Assembly (NCBI RefSeq): GCF_007829035.1
Contig: NZ_VIVQ01000001.1
Coordinates: 1,674,001-1,738,000 of the forward strand
Origin: Rudaeicoccus suwonensis
GTDB taxonomy: Bacteria > Actinomycetota > Actinomycetes > Actinomycetales > Dermatophilaceae
Reading direction: 5' to 3'
DNA: 64,000 nt
Program-made: the position numbers and the translations under genes
Shown here: positions 28,983 to 38,368 of the stretch, piece by piece
Layout: each line of letters starts with the position of its first letter
How positions within the stretch are numbered: position 1 is the first letter of the stretch
The notes under the pieces: generated by a model
The model's input: the letters and a program-made list of their open reading frames with translations, nothing else
Database searches by the model: none
Told to the model about the DNA's origin: nothing

Positions 28983-29938
28983 CGATCCGTGCCGTCGTAG
29001 AACCGGAGGAACAACTCCTCCAACGTCGGCTGGGTGACAGACAGGTCCACAACTCCGGCGGATGCGAGCGCGGCGACGGTCGGCCCAAGCATCGCCCGGG
29101 TGACCGAGAAGCTGACCCGGTGGTTCGCCGGGTCCGATGCCGGGCCGACAACGAAGTCAGACACGCCGTCCGTGCCGTCGAGCGGACTCGGGTCACCGCG
29201 GATCTCGGCTTCGACACGGACGGTGCTGACGTGCCGCAGCCGGGCGAGTTCACCGGCCTCGACGGTCTTGCCGGCCCGGATGATCGTCACCGTGTCGCAC
29301 AGCTTCTCAACCTCGCTGAGGATGTGGCTGGACAGCAATACCGATGCCCCGGCAGCAGCCGCTTCACGCACACAGTCGGCGAAGACGTTCTCCATGACCG
29401 GGTCGAGTCCGGAGGTCGGTTCGTCGAGAATGATGAGTTCGGTCGGTGCGGCGAAGGCTGCGACCAACACCACCTTCTGCCGATTACCCTTGGAATACGT
29501 GGAGATTCGTCGCGTCGGATCCAACTCGAACCGTTCGAGCAAGTGGCTCACTGCGGTCTGGTCACGTCGGACGTGCCGCATCCCGAGGAGCAGATCGATG
29601 CATTCTCCACCGGTCAGGCGTGGCCACAGGGCCACATCACCGGGCACATATGCCAGTCGGCGATGCACGGCGGCGGCGTCCCGCACCGGATCAGCCCCCA
29701 GGATGCGCACCGTGCCGGCGTCCCTGTGGACCAGGCCGAGCAGCACACGGATCGCGGTGGATTTACCCGCGCCGTTCGGTCCGAGGAAGCCGGCGATCTG
29801 ACCCTGCGGCACACGCAGGTTCATTCCGTCGAGCGCGCGGTGTGTTCCGAACGACTTGACCAGGCCTTCGATCTCGATCGCCGGAACTGCTGAGGACGTG
29901 GGCGCCTTCTGCAGATCGCCGTCGGGTCGATCCGCCAT
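28979..29938 (-). CDS. ABC transporter ATP-binding protein, DrrA type
   Basis: 319 aa. Walker A GPNGAGKST, signature in the DrrA-like form YSKGNRQK, Walker B LIILDEPTSGLD and switch His in SSHILSEVE. The C-terminal ~90 residues form the extra domain usual in drug-exporter ATPases (LEELFLRFY). GAGGTGGG upstream of the ATG supports the start. Transcribed first, it is coupled to the permease gene. Confidence 0.9.
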   Translation of the reverse strand: MADRPDGDLQKAPTSSAVPAIEIEGLVKSFGTHRALDGMNLRVPQGQIAGFLGPNGAGKSTAIRVLLGLVHRDAGTVRILGADPVRDAAAVHRRLAYVPGDVALWPRLTGGECIDLLLGMRHVRRDQTAVSHLLERFELDPTRRISTYSKGNRQKVVLVAAFAAPTELIILDEPTSGLDPVMENVFADCVREAAAAGASVLLSSHILSEVEKLCDTVTIIRAGKTVEAGELARLRHVSTVRVEAEIRGDPSPLDGTDGVSDFVVGPASDPANHRVSFSVTRAMLGPTVAALASAGVVDLSVTQPTLEELFLRFYDGTDR

Positions 29939-30099
29939 ACGTTCCCACCTCGTCTCGCGTCGTCTCGACGATCACCGGACGGCCGCAGACCGACACTTGG
30001 ACCCGAGGCTCATTGTCGGCAGGTTAAGCACCTGCTTCGGTATGACGCAACGCTCCGCCGCGTTGCGCGCCCGTGACGTGCGGCGTGCAGAATCGGTGC

Positions 30100-30906
30100 G
30101 TGATCGAACCCTCCTGGTGGCACACGCTCAGTCGTCCTGACGGAACTGAAATCTCTTATGTCGCAGTGGGTTCCGGTGATCAGACGGTGCTTCTGCTGCA
30201 TGGCCTCGCCGGTTGTGCCGAGGAGTGGGGGCAGACGATCGACGGTCTGCGCGGGCGGTGTCGCGTTGTCGCGCCCGACCAGCGGGGCCACGGCAGGTCC
30301 ACCCGCATCCCGTCCGATGTGAGCAGCCGGTCATACGTCGAGGATGCCGCGGCCGTCATACGTGCGGTGTCCGACAGGCCCGTCACAGTCATCGGTCACT
30401 CGATGGGTGGCCACACGGCGCTGCTGCTGGCAGCCGAGCACCCGCAGCTGGTCGACCGACTCATGCTGGTCGAATCCGGCGTCGGTGGTGGCGGGGACGC
30501 CGCCACCGCCCCGACCGCAACCCGGCTGCGCCGGTGGCCGACGGTCTTCGTCGACCGCGAGGAGTTCTACGAGTTCTTCGGTGGACCACCGGCCGTCGCA
30601 CGGGTCTGGGCCGACGGGCTCAACGTGCGCGTGGACGGACTGCACCCCCGGTGGGATGCCGCAACGCTCGTCTCCGCCCTCACACATGTGCACCTGATGC
30701 CGCGGTGGCGGGCATGGGACAGCATTACAGCGCCGACGACGCTGGTCCACGCGGACGCCGGAACGGTGGCCGCCACCGAGATCGCCGAGATGGTCACGAG
30801 GCGACCCGAGGTGCGCACGGAACAGATCGTCGGCGCCGGTCACGACGTGCACCTCGAGCAACCGGAGAAGTGGCTCGAGGTCGTCGGCCGGTTCCTGCAG
30901 GACTGA
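30100..30906 (+). CDS. alpha/beta hydrolase
   Basis: 268 aa. Oxyanion block LLLHGLAGCAEEWG, nucleophile Ser101 in GHSMGG, and the catalytic His in GAGHDVHLEQP; the acid is probably in TTLVHADAG. Substrate unknown. The GTG at 30100 is chosen because a CAGAAT hexamer lies 6 nt upstream, a near-match to the local leaderless promoter, and it removes an unconserved start. It is 78 nt upstream of the site-2 protease gene. Confidence 0.82.
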   Translation: MIEPSWWHTLSRPDGTEISYVAVGSGDQTVLLLHGLAGCAEEWGQTIDGLRGRCRVVAPDQRGHGRSTRIPSDVSSRSYVEDAAAVIRAVSDRPVTVIGHSMGGHTALLLAAEHPQLVDRLMLVESGVGGGGDAATAPTATRLRRWPTVFVDREEFYEFFGGPPAVARVWADGLNVRVDGLHPRWDAATLVSALTHVHLMPRWRAWDSITAPTTLVHADAGTVAATEIAEMVTRRPEVRTEQIVGAGHDVHLEQPEKWLEVVGRFLQD

Positions 30907-30971
30907 GTCGATCCGCTGTGGATCTGCAACGAGCCCCTCGGCGCGACAGCCGACGCCCGTCCGCGTACGAC

Positions 30972-30977
30972 TAATCT
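30972..30977 (+). promoter_or_regulatory. TANNNT -10 hexamer, leaderless
   Basis: TAATCT, 7 nt, then ATG at 30985. Confidence 0.5.
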
Positions 30978-30984
30978 TGCTGCC

Positions 30985-32127
30985 ATGGCGACGCAGCAGC
31001 AGGACACCAGCGGCGCCGGTTGGCGGATGGGCTCCGTCATGGGCATTCCGGTCTACCTGGGCCGCAGCTGGATCGTCATCGCGGTCGTCATCGTCGTCAC
31101 CTTCGGCCCTCAGGTGGAAGACAGGCTGCCGTACCTCGGTGGCCAGGCGTATGTCGTGGCGATGCTCTACGCGCTGCTGCTTCTGCTGTCGGTCCTCGCG
31201 CACGAGGCCTCGCATGCGGTGGTCGGCAAGTGGCGCGGCTACGAGGTGCGCCAGATCGTCGCGGATCTGTGGGGCGGACATACGGCATACGACACCGACG
31301 ATGCCTCGCCGGCCTCCAGCGCGCTCGTCGCCGTGGCCGGCCCGCTCACCAACGGAGTGCTGGCCGGTGTCGCCTGGCTGTTGCTGCCGCACGTCACCCG
31401 CGACGTGCCGCAATTGCTCATCGTGGCGTTCTTCGTCGCGAATGCCTTCGTGGCGATCTTCAATCTGTTGCCCGGCTTGCCGCTGGACGGAGGCTTTCTG
31501 GTCGACGCGCTCGTATGGCGCATCACCGGTTCCCGCCCCACCGGTCTGATCGTGGCCGGCTGGTGCGGCCGCATGCTGACTGCTCTGGTCGTGCTCGGAG
31601 CGCTCGCCTGGACCTACGGCAGCGGCGGATCGCCGGACTACGTGACGATCATCTGGGCGGTGTTCATCGCCGGCTTCCTCTGGTTCGGCGCCAGCAGTTC
31701 GATCGAACGCGGCAAGGCACAACGCCTGCTGGCCCGTGTGACGGTCGATGCAGTGGTGCGGCCGGTTGTCTTCGCGCCGGGTGTCACCCTCGTCAGCGAC
31801 CTGCCCAGCAACATCGCGATCGCGGTCTGCGACCACGACGGCAAGCCGTGGGGGCTGATCCCGAGTGACCAGCGAGAGCTGGTGCCCGTCGGAGCGCGCG
31901 ACCACACGACCGCCAACTCGCTTGCCCAGACACAGGCCACGGGGTGGGCGTGCCAGGTGTCGTCGCCGCAGGCCGACGTGACCGAATTGGTGCGCACGGT
32001 GCAACTGTCGGGGGAGCAGATGCCGAACGTGCTGGTCTTCGATGGGGCCGGGCGTCCATTGGGCGTTGTCGCAGTCGCTGAACTGGGCGACGCGCTCCGG
32101 CGAGCCGAGCACCAAGCGGCGCGCTGA
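30985..32127 (+). CDS. site-2 protease family protein with CBS domains (Rip3-like)
   Basis: 380 aa intramembrane M50 metalloprotease. Zinc motif HEASH at 73-77 (LAHEASHAVVG) and the second motif NLLPGLPLDGG, whose Asp is the third ligand. Six hydrophobic segments occur in the first ~240 residues, then two CBS-like repeats (LARVTVDAVVRPVVF..., NVLVFDGAGRPLGVVAVAEL). The layout equals M. tuberculosis Rv2625c. Such proteases cut transmembrane anti-sigma factors or similar targets and the CBS pair may sense nucleotides. The target is not encoded beside it. Confidence 0.88.
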   Translation: MATQQQDTSGAGWRMGSVMGIPVYLGRSWIVIAVVIVVTFGPQVEDRLPYLGGQAYVVAMLYALLLLLSVLAHEASHAVVGKWRGYEVRQIVADLWGGHTAYDTDDASPASSALVAVAGPLTNGVLAGVAWLLLPHVTRDVPQLLIVAFFVANAFVAIFNLLPGLPLDGGFLVDALVWRITGSRPTGLIVAGWCGRMLTALVVLGALAWTYGSGGSPDYVTIIWAVFIAGFLWFGASSSIERGKAQRLLARVTVDAVVRPVVFAPGVTLVSDLPSNIAIAVCDHDGKPWGLIPSDQRELVPVGARDHTTANSLAQTQATGWACQVSSPQADVTELVRTVQLSGEQMPNVLVFDGAGRPLGVVAVAELGDALRRAEHQAAR

Positions 32128-32171
32128 GGACGCGCCTCATCAGCCGCGACTGGCGCACCACTCGCATATTT

Positions 32172-32226
32172 GACGCCAGGGCGCCTATCACCGCCACCAC
32201 ATCACATATCCGGCGCGACGCGGACC
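32172..32226. repeat. intergenic 55-bp segment, copy A
   Basis: Between the protease and trmI. By hand alignment about 38 of 55 positions match the segment at 45164-45218, without gaps, and both lie in non-coding gaps. Its end is close to the trmI promoter. Confidence 0.45.
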
Positions 32227-32259
32227 TCGGCCGACTCGCGGGCCACGCTCCGTGGTCCG

Positions 32260-32265
32260 TAAGAT
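32260..32265 (+). promoter_or_regulatory. TANNNT -10 hexamer of trmI, leaderless
   Basis: TAAGAT, 8 nt, then GTG at 32274. Confidence 0.45.
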
Positions 32266-32273
32266 CGCCCCTC

Positions 32274-33302
32274 GTGACCGTCTCGTCTGAACCCACCGGC
32301 TCCGCCGCCCGTCGCGGCCCCTTCCGAGCAGGAGAGCGTGTCCAACTGACCGACCCCAAGGGTCGGATGCACACCCTGACGCTCACCCCGGGCAAGCAGT
32401 TCCACACCCATCGCGGGCACCTGCTGCACGACGACCTCGTCGGCAGCCCGGACGGCAGCACGATCACCAACACCGCCGGCGTCGAATACCTCGTGATGCG
32501 GCCTCTCCTGTCGGACTACGTCATGTCGATGCCGCGCGGTGCCGCTGTGGTCTACCCCAAGGACTCCGGCCAGATCGTCGCCATGGCCGACATCTTCCCG
32601 GGAGCACGCGTCGTCGAGGCCGGCGTCGGTTCCGGTGCACTGTCGATGTCCCTGCTGCGAGCCGTCGGCGACCAGGGCAGCGTCCACTCCTTCGAGCGTC
32701 GGGCCGAATTCGCCGACATCGCCCGCGGCAACGTCCGCGACTTCTTCCAGGGCGAGCACCCCGGCTGGACCGTGACCGTCGGTGACCTGGTCGAGGCTCT
32801 GCCGCAACACATCGAGCCCGGCACGGTCGACCGCGTCGTGCTGGACATGCTCGCTCCATGGGAGTGTCTCGATGTGGTTGCCGACGCCCTCACTCCAGGC
32901 GGCGTGATCATTTCGTATGTCGCAACCGCGACTCAGTTGTCCCGTGTCGCGGAGGCGACCCGGGCGCACGGCGGCTATACCGAGCCTCAGGCGTGGGAGT
33001 CCATCGTCCGTGGCTGGCATCTGGAAGGCCTGGCTGTGCGGCCGGAGCACCGCATGCACGGCCACACCGGCTTCCTCGTGACCGCGCGACGCCTCGCTCC
33101 GGGAGTGAAACCGCCGCTGCGCAAGCGTCGGCCGGCCAAGGGGGCGTATGGCGATGCCGACGGTTCGAATGCTGAGATCGACGACACCAGTGTGATCAAC
33201 GACACATCGCAGTGGACCCCCGAGGATCTGGGCGAGCGACCGGTCTCGGAGAAGAAGATTCGCAAGCTGCGGCGATCACTGAGCGAGCCGACCGGCGAAT
33301 GA
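32274..33302 (+). CDS. trmI: tRNA (adenine-N1)-methyltransferase TrmI
   Basis: 342 aa, the homologue of Rv2118c. It methylates A58 (and A57 in some species) of tRNA, as a tetramer. An N-terminal beta domain with FHTHRGHLLHDDLVG, then YVMSMPRGAAVVYPKDSGQI and the AdoMet motif VVEAGVGSGALS at 113-124. LDMLAPWECL is the catalytic-loop region. The last ~70 residues (basic KPPLRKRRPAKG, then acidic) are an extension. Conserved location just before the proteasome ATPase gene. Confidence 0.93.
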   Translation: MTVSSEPTGSAARRGPFRAGERVQLTDPKGRMHTLTLTPGKQFHTHRGHLLHDDLVGSPDGSTITNTAGVEYLVMRPLLSDYVMSMPRGAAVVYPKDSGQIVAMADIFPGARVVEAGVGSGALSMSLLRAVGDQGSVHSFERRAEFADIARGNVRDFFQGEHPGWTVTVGDLVEALPQHIEPGTVDRVVLDMLAPWECLDVVADALTPGGVIISYVATATQLSRVAEATRAHGGYTEPQAWESIVRGWHLEGLAVRPEHRMHGHTGFLVTARRLAPGVKPPLRKRRPAKGAYGDADGSNAEIDDTSVINDTSQWTPEDLGERPVSEKKIRKLRRSLSEPTGE

Positions 33303-33316
33303 GCAGCGTCGGCGGT

Positions 33317-33322
33317 TAGGGT
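33317..33322 (+). promoter_or_regulatory. -10 box of the proteasome ATPase gene
   Basis: TAGGGT in the same TTAGGGTCGG context as the dop and DUF3090 promoters. Here the expected transcription start falls near 33329, past the nearest ATG (33326), so the mRNA has a leader of ~45 nt containing GAAGGAGG before the ATG at 33374. Confidence 0.5.
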
Positions 33323-33373
33323 CGGATGGCATCACTCGCAGGGCGTTTCGCCCGCGCGGCGAAGGAGGCCATC

Positions 33374-35110
33374 ATGGGCGACACGCCCACGCAGTCCAAC
33401 ACCCCGGACGAAAGCCCGGAGAGCCTGCAGCACGACGTACGGGCCTACCGCGACCGACTCGCGGTCAACTCCGCCGGGCGCAGTCCGCGCGACCTCGAGC
33501 AGCAGGTGCACCAGTTGCAGTCCTCGGTCGGCACCCTCTCGGCCCAGAACGAGCGCTTGGTCCGCACGCTCAAAGAGGCCCGCGAGCAGATCGTCAATCT
33601 CAAGGGCGAGGTCGACCGGCTGGCCCAGCCGCCCGCGTCATACGGCGTGATCGTGGCGATGCATGATGACGCGACCGCCGACATTCTCTCCAGCGGCCGC
33701 AAGATGCGAGTCGCGGTGAGTCCGTCCATCGAGCCCCGCGATCTCGCGCCGGGCCGCGAGGTCATGCTCAACGAGGCGCTCAACATCGTCGCGGCGGCCG
33801 GTTTCGAGCAGGTCGGTGAACTCGTCCAGGCCAAGGAACTCCTCGGCACCGAGCGTGTCCTGGTGGTGTCGCACGCCGATGAGGAGCGCATCTGCCGCGT
33901 CGCCGGATCGTTGCAGGATCAGGTGATCCGCGCAGGCGACTCGCTGCTGATGGACAACCGCAGCAGCTTCGTCTTCGAGCGAATCCCGAAGGCCGAAGTC
34001 GCCGACCTCGTGCTCGAAGAAGTCCCCGACATCCACTATGAGGACATCGGTGGTCTGTCCGGTCAGATCGAGCAGATCCGCGACGCCGTCGAGTTGCCCT
34101 ACCTGCACGCCGAACTCTTCCGCGAGCACGCCCTTCGCCCGCCGAAGGGTGTGCTGCTCTATGGCCCGCCCGGCTGCGGCAAGACCCTCATCGCCAAGGC
34201 CGTCGCGGCCAATCTGGCCCGCAAGGTGTCCGAGAAGACCGGCCGCGAGGAGACCGCGTACTTCCTCAACATCAAGGGCCCGGAGTTGCTGAACAAGTAT
34301 GTCGGAGAGACCGAGCGCCACATCCGGTTGATCTTCCAGCGGGCTCGTGAGAAGGCTTCTGACGGCACTCCCGTCGTGGTCTTCTTCGACGAGATGGAGT
34401 CGCTGTTCCGCACTCGCGGGTCCGGTGTCTCCTCCGACGTCGAGACGACGATCGTGCCGCAGTTGCTGGCCGAGATCGACGGTGTCGAGCGGCTCGAGAA
34501 TGTCATCGTCATCGGTGCCTCCAACCGCGAGGACATGATCGATCCGGCCATCCTGCGTCCTGGGCGCCTGGACGTGAAGATCAAGATCGAGCGCCCGGAC
34601 GCCGAAAGTGCACGCGACATCTTCGGCAAGTACCTCACGACGGACCTGCCCCTGCATGCCGATGATCTGGCCGAGAACTCAGGGTCGGTGGAGGCGACGG
34701 TCGAGGCGATGATCCAGGCGACCGTCGAGCGGATGTACACCGAGATCGACGAGAACAAGTTCCTCGAGGTGACCTACGCCAGCGGCGACAAGGAGATCCT
34801 GTACTTCAAGGATTTCAACTCCGGCGCCATGATCCAGAACATCGTCGACCGCGCCAAGAAGATGGCGATCAAGGATCAGCTCACCACCGGTGCCAAAGGC
34901 ATCCGGATCGAGCACCTGCTGCGCTCCTGTGTCGACGAGTTCAAGGAGAACGAAGACCTGCCCAACACAACCAATCCTGATGATTGGGCGCGTATTTCGG
35001 GCAAGAAGGGCGAGCGGATCGTCTACATCCGCACGCTCATCGACGGTAAGGACGGCGCCGAGCCGGGCCGCTCGATCGACTCGATCAAGGGCACCGGCCA
35101 GTACCTCTGA
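33374..35110 (+). CDS. arc: proteasome-associated AAA ATPase (ARC/Mpa)
   Basis: 578 aa. Hexameric unfoldase that recognises Pup and feeds substrates to the 20S proteasome. An N-terminal coiled coil (residues ~15-75, [20 protein letters not shown]) binds Pup, two OB domains follow, and the AAA module has Walker A GPPGCGKT at 264-271, Walker [12 protein letters not shown] and arginine-finger region LRPGRLD. It ends in GQYL, the C-terminal tail that docks on the proteasome. ATG 33374 is preferred over 33326 because of the GAAGGAGG site at the right distance. Confidence 0.96.
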   Translation: MGDTPTQSNTPDESPESLQHDVRAYRDRLAVNSAGRSPRDLEQQVHQLQSSVGTLSAQNERLVRTLKEAREQIVNLKGEVDRLAQPPASYGVIVAMHDDATADILSSGRKMRVAVSPSIEPRDLAPGREVMLNEALNIVAAAGFEQVGELVQAKELLGTERVLVVSHADEERICRVAGSLQDQVIRAGDSLLMDNRSSFVFERIPKAEVADLVLEEVPDIHYEDIGGLSGQIEQIRDAVELPYLHAELFREHALRPPKGVLLYGPPGCGKTLIAKAVAANLARKVSEKTGREETAYFLNIKGPELLNKYVGETERHIRLIFQRAREKASDGTPVVVFFDEMESLFRTRGSGVSSDVETTIVPQLLAEIDGVERLENVIVIGASNREDMIDPAILRPGRLDVKIKIERPDAESARDIFGKYLTTDLPLHADDLAENSGSVEATVEAMIQATVERMYTEIDENKFLEVTYASGDKEILYFKDFNSGAMIQNIVDRAKKMAIKDQLTTGAKGIRIEHLLRSCVDEFKENEDLPNTTNPDDWARISGKKGERIVYIRTLIDGKDGAEPGRSIDSIKGTGQYL

Positions 35111-35175
35111 TCGCTGCCACGCTCGCGGTCGAGCGGTCGAGCGATTGAGGGGGTGCGGCTGGCGTATGCCTGCCC

Positions 35176-35544
35176 TCAGGCCGTGGCCGTGCGACGGCGA
35201 GCCAGCAGCAGCGCGATCGCGCGCCAGCCCATCATGAACAGCCCGAGGAACAACGTCGCGACGATGACGAAGGACACCGCGACACCGCGACCGGTGACAT
35301 GGCGCACCGCCATACCGACGCCGACGGTCAGCAGCCAGACCGGCCACGATGCGACGAGGGCGATCGGCGGCTCACGCCGGACAGCGAGCACCAGCACCCA
35401 ACCGGCCGCCGCACCCGCGAGGAAGGGCCAGGCCGTTCCACAAGCGTCCAGCACCGGGCTGGCTTCGTGGTGTGACGCACGACCGATCGCCGCGAAGACC
35501 AGGATCATCACGACATCCAGCACGGCCGCGATCGGCCACTTCAC
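35176..35544 (-). CDS. DUF3054 domain membrane protein
   Basis: 122 aa with four predicted membrane helices (AVLDVVMILVFAAIG, WPFLAGAAAGWVLVL, WPVWLLTVGVGMAV, SFVIVATLFLGLFMMGWRAI). The GTG at 35544 overlaps the stop of the upstream hydrolase gene by 4 nt (GTGA), which fixes the start and implies coupling. Function unknown. It is convergent with arc across 65 bp. Confidence 0.82.
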   Translation of the reverse strand: MKWPIAAVLDVVMILVFAAIGRASHHEASPVLDACGTAWPFLAGAAAGWVLVLAVRREPPIALVASWPVWLLTVGVGMAVRHVTGRGVAVSFVIVATLFLGLFMMGWRAIALLLARRRTATA

Positions 35545-36509
35545 GCCAACCACCCGCGCACCTGGTCGACGATCTCCCATCGGGCCTGCACGCAGGCGGG
35601 CGCGACCCCGGGCAGATTGATGAAACCGTGCGGCATGGCGTGGTACCGCGTGTGCCGCGTCGCGACGCCCGCCGCGCGCAGGGTTTCGGCATACACCTCG
35701 CCCTCCTCGCACAACGGGTCACGCTCGGCGGTCTGCACCAGCGCCGGAGCGAGCCCGGCGTGCGAGGCCGCCCGCAACGGGCTGACCTGCGGGTCCTCGG
35801 GCGCGACTCCTGACCCGTCGAGGTAGTGCGCCTTGTAGACGTCGAGAGCCTCACCGTCGAGGATCGGCGCGTCGCGCACCTGCTGGTGGATCGACAGATC
35901 GACCGCCGGATAGATCAGCACCTGACCGGCGAGCTCGGCTCCGGTGTCGCGCGCGTGCAGGGCGACCAAGGCGGAAAGGTTGCCGCCCGCGCTGTCGCCA
36001 CCGACGACGATCCGACCGACGCCCGCCAGCTCCTCAGGGGCGGCACGCACCCACTCGAAGGTGTCGATGCAGTCCAGCACGGCCTGAGGAGCTTTGTCCT
36101 GTGGCGCTTTTCGGTAGTCCGGTGCCACGACCAGGACACCGAGCTCGTCGGCGATCATCGTCAGGAGCGAGTCGTAGTCCATCGGTCGCCCCATGGTCCA
36201 GCCACCACCGTGGTAGTAGACGAAGACAGCCGAGCCCTCCGCGCGCTGACGCGGCGAATACGTGCGCGCGGGGATCCGGGTGCCGTCACGCATCGGGATC
36301 GACGTCATCGACCGCGTCACGCGCGAGCGCAGCGCGCCCGTCACCAACGTCGCCGGAAAGACCGGTGGCGGCGACAGCGCCCGCGCCTTGGCGATCTGCT
36401 CCGGGGTGAGCGTCGACAGCGGCTTGCGGTTGGCTTTGTCGATCGCGACCAGGAAGAGCCGCAGCCGCATCGGCATACCGCTCGTGCGTTGCCACAGAGA
36501 TCGAGTCAC
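35541..36509 (-). CDS. alpha/beta hydrolase, hormone-sensitive-lipase family
   Basis: 322 aa. The HSL oxyanion motif HGGGW is at 100-104 and the nucleophile Ser173 in GGDSAGGN. Asp of ERDPLCEE and His of MPHGFINL complete the triad. Likely an esterase or lipase for short acyl esters. GTG start 36509, with GATACT at 6 nt, a near-match to the leaderless hexamer. It is divergent from dop across 49 bp, and coupled to the DUF3054 gene. Confidence 0.88.
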   Translation of the reverse strand: MTRSLWQRTSGMPMRLRLFLVAIDKANRKPLSTLTPEQIAKARALSPPPVFPATLVTGALRSRVTRSMTSIPMRDGTRIPARTYSPRQRAEGSAVFVYYHGGGWTMGRPMDYDSLLTMIADELGVLVVAPDYRKAPQDKAPQAVLDCIDTFEWVRAAPEELAGVGRIVVGGDSAGGNLSALVALHARDTGAELAGQVLIYPAVDLSIHQQVRDAPILDGEALDVYKAHYLDGSGVAPEDPQVSPLRAASHAGLAPALVQTAERDPLCEEGEVYAETLRAAGVATRHTRYHAMPHGFINLPGVAPACVQARWEIVDQVRGWLA

Positions 36510-36546
36510 CCGCTCAGTATCTGTCGTTACCCCCAGCCGCAGAGAT

Positions 36547-36552
36547 TAGGGT
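36547..36552 (+). promoter_or_regulatory. TANNNT -10 hexamer of dop, leaderless
   Basis: TAGGGT, 6 nt, then ATG at 36559. Confidence 0.55.
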
Positions 36553-36558
36553 CGGCCC

Positions 36559-38088
36559 ATGACAGTGAGACGGGTGATGGGGATCGAAACCGAGTACGGC
36601 ATCTCGGTGCCCGGTCAGCCGACCGCCAACCCGATGGTGCTGTCGGGCCGGGTGGTGACGGCGTACGCGACGCAGCAGGGCATGCGAGCCGCCCGGGCCG
36701 GGTGGGACTACGAGGACGAAGCGCCGTTGCGCGACGCCCGTGGCTTCGATCTGGCGCGCGGTGCCGCCGATCCGAGCCAGCTGACCGACGAGGAGGATCC
36801 CACCCTCGCCAACGTGGTGTTGACCAACGGCGCACGGCTGTATGTCGATCACGCCCACCCGGAATACAGCTCACCGGAGGTCACCACACCCCGTGCCGCC
36901 ATCACCTGGGACCGCGCCGGTGAGCTTGTGATGCGCGAGGCGGTCCGATTGCTGGCCGTCCCCGGCACACCCGGGGTGAACCTCTACAAGAACAACACCG
37001 ACGGCAAGGGTGCGTCCTATGGCACGCACGAGAACTACCTGATGCGGCGCAGCACACCGTTCTCCGAGATCGTCCGCCACCTGATCCCGTTCTTCGTCGC
37101 GCGGCAGATCATGTGCGGGTCGGGCCGCGTCGGCATCGGCACCGAGTCGCAGCGACCCGGATTCCAGTTGGCTCAGCGGTCGGATTTCTTCGAGGTCGAG
37201 GTGGGCCTGGAGACCACGCTCAAGCGCCCGCTGATCAACACCCGGGACGAGCCGCACGCCGCCGCCGATCGCTACCGGCGGTTGCACGTGATCCTGGGTG
37301 ACGCCAATCACGCCGACGTGGCCGGACTGCTCAAGCTCGGCACCACCAGCCTCGTGTTGGGCATGATCGAGGCCGGCGCGGTCAAGGACGATCTCACGGT
37401 GGACAAACCGGTCGAGGCGCTGCGTCGGTTGTCCCACGACCCGACGCTGCGGGCCACGGTGCAGGTAGCAGGTCGACGCACCATGACGGGCCTTCAATTG
37501 CTTTGGAATTACTACGAGCTCGCCGACAAGTGGCTGCAAGAGACGTATGCCGGTGAGCTCGACTCCGACACCGCCGAGGTCATGCTGCGATGGGAGGAAG
37601 TGCTGACCGCGCTTGAGCGCGACACGATGGATGCCGCCCGGCAGGTCGACTGGGTGGCCAAGCTGCGCGCTCTGGAGGCCTTCCGCGACAGGGGCGGCCT
37701 CGACTGGTCGGACCCCGCCCTGCGAGCGATCGACATCCAGTGGTCCGATGTCCGCGCGGACAAGGGCCTGTTCAACAAGATGTCCGCCGCGGGCAGGTTC
37801 GAGCGGTTGATCACCGACGAGCAGGCGGCAGCGGCGGTCGCGTTGCCCCCAGAGGACACGCGCGCCTACTTCCGCGGCACCTGCCTGGCCCGGTTCCCGC
37901 ACGAGGTCGCGGCAGCATCGTGGGACTCGGTGATCTTCGACGTACGCAGCCAGCCCAGCCTGCAACGCGTGCCGATGCTGGAGCCCGAGCGCGGCACGAA
38001 GACCCACGTCGGTGCGCTGCTCGAACAAGCCGACAGCGCCGACGAGTTGCTTCGGCTGTTGGGCACGACCGGTCGTTCGCAGAGCTGA
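36559..38088 (+). CDS. dop: Pup deamidase/depupylase
   Basis: 509 aa. Converts the C-terminal Gln of Pup to Glu and also removes Pup from conjugates. Glutamine-synthetase-like fold with ATP-site Glu10 (MGIETEYGIS) and catalytic Asp97 in LYVDHAHPEYSSPE. The segment of ~40 residues between ~41 and 83 (RAARAGWDYEDEAPL and following) is the Dop-loop that PafA lacks, which decides between the two paralogues. FKNNTDGKG-like KNNTDGKGASYG and NTRDEPHA are shared with PafA. The gene has its own leaderless-type promoter and pup follows 82 nt later. Confidence 0.96.
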   Translation: MTVRRVMGIETEYGISVPGQPTANPMVLSGRVVTAYATQQGMRAARAGWDYEDEAPLRDARGFDLARGAADPSQLTDEEDPTLANVVLTNGARLYVDHAHPEYSSPEVTTPRAAITWDRAGELVMREAVRLLAVPGTPGVNLYKNNTDGKGASYGTHENYLMRRSTPFSEIVRHLIPFFVARQIMCGSGRVGIGTESQRPGFQLAQRSDFFEVEVGLETTLKRPLINTRDEPHAAADRYRRLHVILGDANHADVAGLLKLGTTSLVLGMIEAGAVKDDLTVDKPVEALRRLSHDPTLRATVQVAGRRTMTGLQLLWNYYELADKWLQETYAGELDSDTAEVMLRWEEVLTALERDTMDAARQVDWVAKLRALEAFRDRGGLDWSDPALRAIDIQWSDVRADKGLFNKMSAAGRFERLITDEQAAAAVALPPEDTRAYFRGTCLARFPHEVAAASWDSVIFDVRSQPSLQRVPMLEPERGTKTHVGALLEQADSADELLRLLGTTGRSQS

Positions 38089-38124
38089 ACAGGCGGGTCT
38101 CTCGCGGGTGTCTGTGGCTGGACG

Positions 38125-38130
38125 TAGGGT
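38125..38130 (+). promoter_or_regulatory. -10 box of the pup-prcB-prcA operon
   Basis: TAGGGT about 40 nt before the pup ATG. The leader contains GAGAGG at the right distance, so unlike its neighbours this operon is probably read from a leadered mRNA. Confidence 0.45.
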
Positions 38131-38170
38131 TGGGCCAGACCATCCGGAGCACCACGAGAGGCGGACCGCC

Positions 38171-38368
38171 ATGGCCACCCAGGAACGCAAGAGCCCGCAG
38201 CGTCGCGACGCCGACCCGGCCGACGAGGCGCCGGAGCCGGGCCCGGGTGCGCCCGCGGCACAGGGCGTCAGCAATGACACCGACAGCGTCCTCGACGAAA
38301 TCGACAGCGTGCTCGAGTCCAACTCCGAGGAGTTCGTCCGCGGCTTCGTCCAGAAGGGCGGCCAGTGA
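38171..38368 (+). CDS. pup: prokaryotic ubiquitin-like protein Pup
   Basis: 65 aa. Mostly disordered, with the coiled-coil forming Mpa/ARC-binding part [19 protein letters not shown] and C-terminus VQKGGQ. Because it ends in Gln rather than Glu, it must be deamidated by Dop before PafA can attach it to lysines. The ATG at 38171 has GAGAGG upstream. The stop overlaps prcB by 4 nt. Confidence 0.97.
   Translation: MATQERKSPQRRDADPADEAPEPGPGAPAAQGVSNDTDSVLDEIDSVLESNSEEFVRGFVQKGGQ

Noticed and set aside
30331-32115. 594-aa antisense frame across the hydrolase and site-2 protease genes
   Set aside because: His/Arg/Gln-rich translation typical of antisense reading of high-GC genes, spanning two well-supported genes.
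33326-33373. ATG at 33326 as the arc start
   Set aside because: Only 3 nt after the -10 hexamer, while the ATG at 33374 has GAAGGAGG and the family N-terminus.
35111-35175. terminator hairpin between arc and the DUF3054 gene
   Set aside because: Only short imperfect CGCTC/GAGCG pairing and no T-run, so not listed.
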